This document shows positions 59,618 through 64,000 of a stretch of 64,000 bases of DNA, in pieces. Location of the stretch: contig OX637334.1 of NCBI GenBank assembly GCA_951799405.1, positions 15,066,001 through 15,130,000 of the forward strand, read 5' to 3'. The position numbers and the translations under genes were made by a program. This DNA is from Agapetus fuscipes. Its lineage: Eukaryota; Arthropoda; Insecta; Trichoptera; Glossosomatidae. The notes below the pieces were generated by a model. That model saw nothing but the letters and a program-made list of their open reading frames with translations. It was not told the origin of the DNA and did no database searches. How positions within the stretch are numbered: the first letter of the stretch is position 1; each line of letters opens with the position of its first letter.

Positions 59618-60449
59618 GATTTAGATGCATTAGCAGCTTGGGCTGAGAAAAACAAGCTCTTCTTTAACTCAAAGAAATGTCTCAATGTCGTTCACTAAAT
59701 CTTTCAGACCCATCTTGCATGAGTACAGTATTGGTGGGCAATTACTGTCTCGTGTGAAATCAATGCGGGATCTGGGAGTTGTGTTTGATCCTGGACTGAA
59801 GTTCTCCGATCATATAACGCAGCTGATGACTAAGTGCTACCAGCTGCTGGGATTAGTAATCAGAGTGAGCAAACAACTCACTGAGCCCAGAGCAATGGTT
59901 GACGTCTTCAGCTGCGTTATACGATCCAAATTAGAGTACGCTGTCGAGGTTTGGACTCCTTACCAGCGGAAGTACATAGATATGATAGAACAAGTCCAAA
60001 AAAAGTTTCTCAGGTATCTCCTCATGAGGCGGTGTGGAAGTTATCCACAATTCATGCATCATGAGGAGCTACTTCGGGAGACTGGATTTAGAAGCCTGGA
60101 AACGAGGCGCAACAGGTCCCTTATGGTGCTCACTCATAAGCTCATCAACGGCTTAATTGACAGTCCCACCCTGTTGGAGGGCTACAGGTTGTATGTGCCT
60201 GACGACTACACCCGAGGGCGAGGACATGATCTATTTCATGTACAGAAAAGCCGTACTGATGTCGTGGCGCAACACCCTGTGACTCGGAGTATAAAGCTCT
60301 TAAATAAGTCTAATATAGACATTTTTGAGTGTAATTTATTAAAATTTAAAAATCTTGCAATAGAGTTCCTCCCAGCGTGTTGATAGCTGTGATGGTACAC
60401 TGTAATAAGGGTGACCTGTTGTGCACAATAAAAAAAAAAAAAAAAAAAA
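59618..60449 (+). mobile_element. 5'-truncated Jockey-like LINE with poly(A) tail
   Basis: Ends with AATAAA and about 20 A (to 60449). ATCAGTTT occurs just before the 5' end (59610-59617) and just after the tail (about 60453-60460), a likely target duplication. It encodes the end of the reverse transcriptase. Confidence 0.8.
59620..60383 (+). pseudogene. LINE reverse transcriptase C-terminus
   Basis: DLDALAAWAEKNKLFFNSKK, then after a one-frame shift (about 59685) SMRDLGVVFDPGLKFSDHI, RSKLEYAVEVWTPYQRKYID, and QVQKKFLRYL to a stop at 60383. KDLGVxFDxxLxFxxHI and LEYAxxVWxP are Jockey-clade RT landmarks. The catalytic YADD part is missing by truncation. Confidence 0.85.
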
Positions 60450-62255
60450 GGAATCAGTTTATACTTTCCACTGTTATGGAAATAATGTAGACTATTGATA
60501 CACAAAAATACAGCTGTATATAATATTTTTAACCTTATTAGTTTATTCTTTGTCATTGTTCATAATTTCTAGTGATAAAGTGGTTTGGATAATCTGACAG
60601 TGCTCTGGTACCATACAGCAGTGGCGTGCATTGCTTTTTAGCCATGGGTAGGCAACAATTCGGGATTTTCTCAGTTCCCATAAACCCAGATATTAATTTA
60701 TCGTAAAAATGTGCTATTACATAATTATGTACCTACGCTACAGTATCAACGACTTCTGAAGCTCAGAACTATTTCAAATCAGTGTAGAATCGAAAGCTAA
60801 CTTTGGTTTTACTAAGAAGGAGCAACTCCTTACAAGATATGAATGTTTTTTTTTCAGTAGCTTATTTATTGGACAACGAAATTTTAGATACTTTTCGTAA
60901 AATCCCAATTTTATAGATCTTTAGACATTGGCTGCCATGTTAGCAATTTTCCTGCAATATAATTTTTTATCTGTGAACTTTGCCATAAAAGGAAAGGCTA
61001 TTAAAGAAGAATCAATGTTTTATGTTGTTATTTTAAGTTTATTAAATATTTTGTTGCACAAATTTTCAGTGGTCAGTTGAATTACAATTATTCAATACAC
61101 ACTGTTTTGTTTATTATTCGCGCTAACTATCATTTGCAATAACTCAAGTCAAGAATAAGGTTGGTACTTAATTGGAAGGCAATAAATCACTTTTAATATA
61201 CTTCAATGGTTTTGTGCAATTTGTGAAAATAAAACTGTGTTTTCAAAAATAAAAAAAATCTTATAAAAATTAATTTTCACTGTGTGAATACACAAACTTT
61301 GAAAAGTCAAAAAAACACTTCTTTATTCTTATAAGTGGCTTCGATATGTTAACATTTAAAATTCATAGAAAATGTATGCCCACAAACATACACGTGTAAG
61401 TTTAAGCTTACAAATGTTGCATGTGTACTAACAAATTAAAATCCAAAAAAGAAAGATAAGACTTACCACTTTTATCGATCTCCAAACTGTCAGCCTCAAA
61501 ATAATTATTATTAAAAAAAATTGACATTTCACACCACAATTTCACACCTTTAACATTGTTACTTTTTATCATTATTTGTTTAGAAAAGAAACATTCAATT
61601 GAAAAAAGAAGTACGAAAAATTCAACAAATGACAAGACTTTTTTAGGTTAATTAATACTTTAAAGAAAATAACTTAAGGGTGATTGAGAGGTCAGCGCGC
61701 CCAACTTTGATGACCGAAATAACCCATATTTTTAATGGTAAGGAAGTATTTTTTCTCCAGATTAAATTAACACATAAAATTAGGTATTTTTTTCCATAAA
61801 ATACCAATTCAAAATAATTTTATTTACGGAGATACCTTAAATGGAGATTTCCACTGTTCTTATGAATAAATCCTAACTTTTTTTTATTTCAAATCATTCA
61901 TTTTGATTAGTTTTATTTTTTCTAGATGAAAATTATTTTTTTACACTTTTCATTGATTTTTTATAATTATTTAAAAAGTACCCAAATTTTGCATACGATC
62001 GTGTAGCTAAAATTGCATTATAATGGTATATTTTCTTTTTAGGATTTGAAGTAATATTTTTTATGTTTGTAATGCAATACTTGTTTTATTTTTTCTCCTC
62101 CAAGTAATATTTAATAATGGAAAAAGAAAGAGTTCCATACACAATTTTGACTGATTTCAGCGCCATGCGGCCGCTTCGGGAACCTTAGAAAATAATAATT
62201 ATTCGCGGAGCATTGGCAAAATAAAAATTATTTCGCTGGCTTGTGGCTGGCTTTA

Positions 62256-62542
62256 TGGGGCTTCCACACGCTTGCCAACCTAGCACAAGTCAAGCGCACA
62301 GTGTGTCGTCTAGAGCATGCTAGCTGGACAAAATTTTGTCTAATGGACTAATTTTGTCCAGCTAGCATGTTCTAGACGACACACTGCACACTTGGCTTGT
62401 AGCTAAGCGCACAGTGTGTCGTCTAGAACATGCTAGCTGGACAAAATTAGTCCATTAGACAAAATTTTGTCCAGCTAGCATGTTCTAGACGACACACTGT
62501 GCGCTTGACTTGTGCTAGGTTGGCAAGCGTGTGGAAGCCCCA
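62256..62542. mobile_element. Four-armed palindromic MITE (287 bp), TTA duplication
   Basis: TGGGGCTTCCACACGCTTGC and its reverse complement form the ends. TTA flanks both (62253-62255 and 62543-62545), as in PIF/Harbinger. GCGCACAGTGTGTCGTCTAG followed by CATGCTAGCTGGACAAAATT occurs four times in alternating orientation, so each half is itself a hairpin. Confidence 0.9.
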
Positions 62543-63087
62543 TTACAAAGTTCATATTCAAGAAAATAAAACTTAACGTTGTTACTCGAATAAATCGTTT
62601 TGTCAAAATACATCAAAATTATAACGCAAACTTAAAGCGCTGTATAAGACCTAATAGGTTTTTTGTTTACGTTATGATTGAGTTAAAACGTGAAATGTCA
62701 TACTACATATGTGAAAAGACATAGCGACATTGACATAATATATAACTCTAATATACCTATAACTCTGCTAACACAGGAGTTCTCGTGTTTTAAACGTAAA
62801 ACATTGTGCATTTTATTATAATATATAGAAATTGAGACGCTCGTGAGAGGTGCTGCTTTATTCTTGATACATTATTTGTATGCGCCGCGGCTCAGTTAAA
62901 ACGTTGACTTTCATACTTGGAGTTTAACTTTCCCGTGTTCGCGTCGCTTTGAAACCAAATAATAATACTATTATTATTACTCTATTGGGTGTATGGGAGC
63001 TTCCAAATTATTATAGAAATCGAAAACCTTTTTTGGAAATTGTAAATTATCTAGATGTTTATTTTTAAATGTAATTTGTTGTGTATA

Positions 63088-63220
63088 TTCATTGACTTAT
63101 AGGTTGATTTGCGGCTGACCACCCATGTTGTAGAAAATGGTTCTGCGTGTAAAACGTGTTGTGAGAATGCATCTAATGTGAATCCCCAATGTTGCATATC
63201 TTTACAACTTAGATTAGATT
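63088..63220 (+). repeat. AGATTA-tailed repeat, internally deleted
   Basis: Head TTGACTTATAGGTTGATTTG, CCACCCATGTTGTAGAAAAT, then directly the 3' part and a TTAGATTAGATTAGAATG tail. About 110 bp of the middle are missing. Confidence 0.8.
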
Positions 63221-63243
63221 AGAATGTTATTAATTACACGCAT

Positions 63244-63500
63244 ACCTTGACTTATAGGTTGGTATGGCGCTGACCACACATACTGTAAAAAATAGTTCAG
63301 TTGGTCAATGTCACCCCTGTTCCAGGGAAGGTCGGCAAAAGTTGCAGGGCTTACGTTCATTTGAGGTTTTGATTTTTAATTGCTAGTACACACTCAGCAT
63401 TTGTATGTGCGAACTTACAAGTGTCTGTTTGTGGGCATGCATTTGATATGAGTTTTGAATGTTAATATATCTTTGCACTATAGATTGCAGATTATTATAG
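63244..63500 (+). repeat. AGATTA-tailed repeat
   Basis: Nearly complete copy, CCTTGACTTATAGGTTGGTA to TATAGATTGCAGATTA. Confidence 0.85.
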
Positions 63501-63555
63501 AACTTTCGTACTTTTTTACTGTATTTGAAGAAATTTGAAAGACATTGAATATATA

Positions 63556-63800
63556 AATGAATATAAACCCTGCAACTTTAGCCGACCTTTCCTGACACAG
63601 GGGTGACATTGGCAAAGTGAACTGGCAAAGTTTTGCGCTTGATAACCACAATCTATAATCTAAGTTGAAAAGGTATGTTAACATTTAAGATTCATATAAA
63701 GTGCATTCTCACAAGCATACACTCTTGTAAAATCGCACTTACAAATGCTGGATGTGTATTTACAAATTGAAACCAAAACCTAAAATCAACCAATCTATCA
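63556..63800 (-). repeat. AGATTA-tailed repeat, two pieces
   Basis: Reverse copy with rearranged order: ACCCTGCAACTTTAGCCGAC to AAGTGAACTGGCAAAG, then CTATAATCTAAGTTG and the distal part, ending at CCAATCTATCAGTCGAGG. Probably two partial copies. Confidence 0.6.
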
Positions 63801-64000
63801 GTCGAGGATCTGGTATATTTACTGGTTATATATATACATATTTATATATTTTTTTTTATTTAAAAAAAAAAAATTGTGAAGAGGAATGCAATTCACCAAC
63901 CTATTCTGCCTGGCCAGAAACAGGTATTAATATCATCATTTAATAATTCATTATTGTTAATTATTAATGAATGATTGAATAATAATAACCCAATAGCATC

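Noticed and set aside
59685..60383. 232-codon ORF that could be taken for a host gene
   Set aside because: The content is the C-terminus of a Jockey-like reverse transcriptase with a poly(A) tail.

Overview
This is an AT-rich, intron- and transposon-rich animal nuclear genome window, most likely from an insect. The evidence is two spliced genes with canonical GT-AG introns that read as insect-type epsin and FoxK, short GC-rich exons in AT-rich surroundings, and a mixed load of piggyBac, mariner, hAT, PIF/Harbinger, DIRS and LINE elements plus tRNA-derived SINEs. A lepidopteran is my best guess, but only an inference.

Three host genes are supported. (1) Epsin / liquid facets on the + strand: nine coding exons from 708 to 18828 join in frame to 569 codons plus a stop. 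The protein has an ENTH domain, two ubiquitin-interacting motifs, a clathrin-box-like motif, five DPW motifs, one DPF and two NPF motifs. (2) A complete, intronless protein C10 (C12orf57) homologue on the - strand, 32291 to 31947. (3) The 3' part of FoxK on the - strand: six exons from 59218 down to the stop at 55131. It starts just before the forkhead domain; the FHA-encoding 5' exons are not seen and should lie beyond the right edge.

The rest is mobile DNA. Epsin intron 4 holds a dead mariner. The 8-kb intron 5 holds a PIF/Harbinger remnant, a 134-bp higher-order tandem repeat split by a hAT MITE, and a piggyBac element whose transposase core has been replaced by a LINE with an intact 1023-codon reading frame. 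The piggyBac ends 51 bp before exon 6. Intron 6 has a truncated inverted copy of the same LINE running into a 200-N assembly gap. At 23996-27037 an element with ~380-bp inverted arms carries a hAT element in one arm, which itself carries a smaller hAT MITE and a SINE-like repeat. A divergent ~430-bp tandem array sits at 36.8-38.4 kb. A degenerate DIRS-type tyrosine-recombinase retrotransposon with inverted termini and an internal complementary region fills 46029-51215. Palindromic MITEs occur at 19.8, 21.5, 38.8, 40.5, 52.2 and 62.3 kb. A ~240-bp AGATTA-tailed repeat recurs about sixteen times, and two tRNA-derived SINE families recur throughout.

Epsin acts in clathrin endocytosis and Notch-ligand internalisation, FoxK is a nuclear forkhead regulator, and C10 is a small conserved protein of poorly defined role. 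Nothing suggests that they work as a unit. I found no gene cluster resembling a novel multi-gene system; the unusual content is the architecture of nested and rearranged transposable elements.
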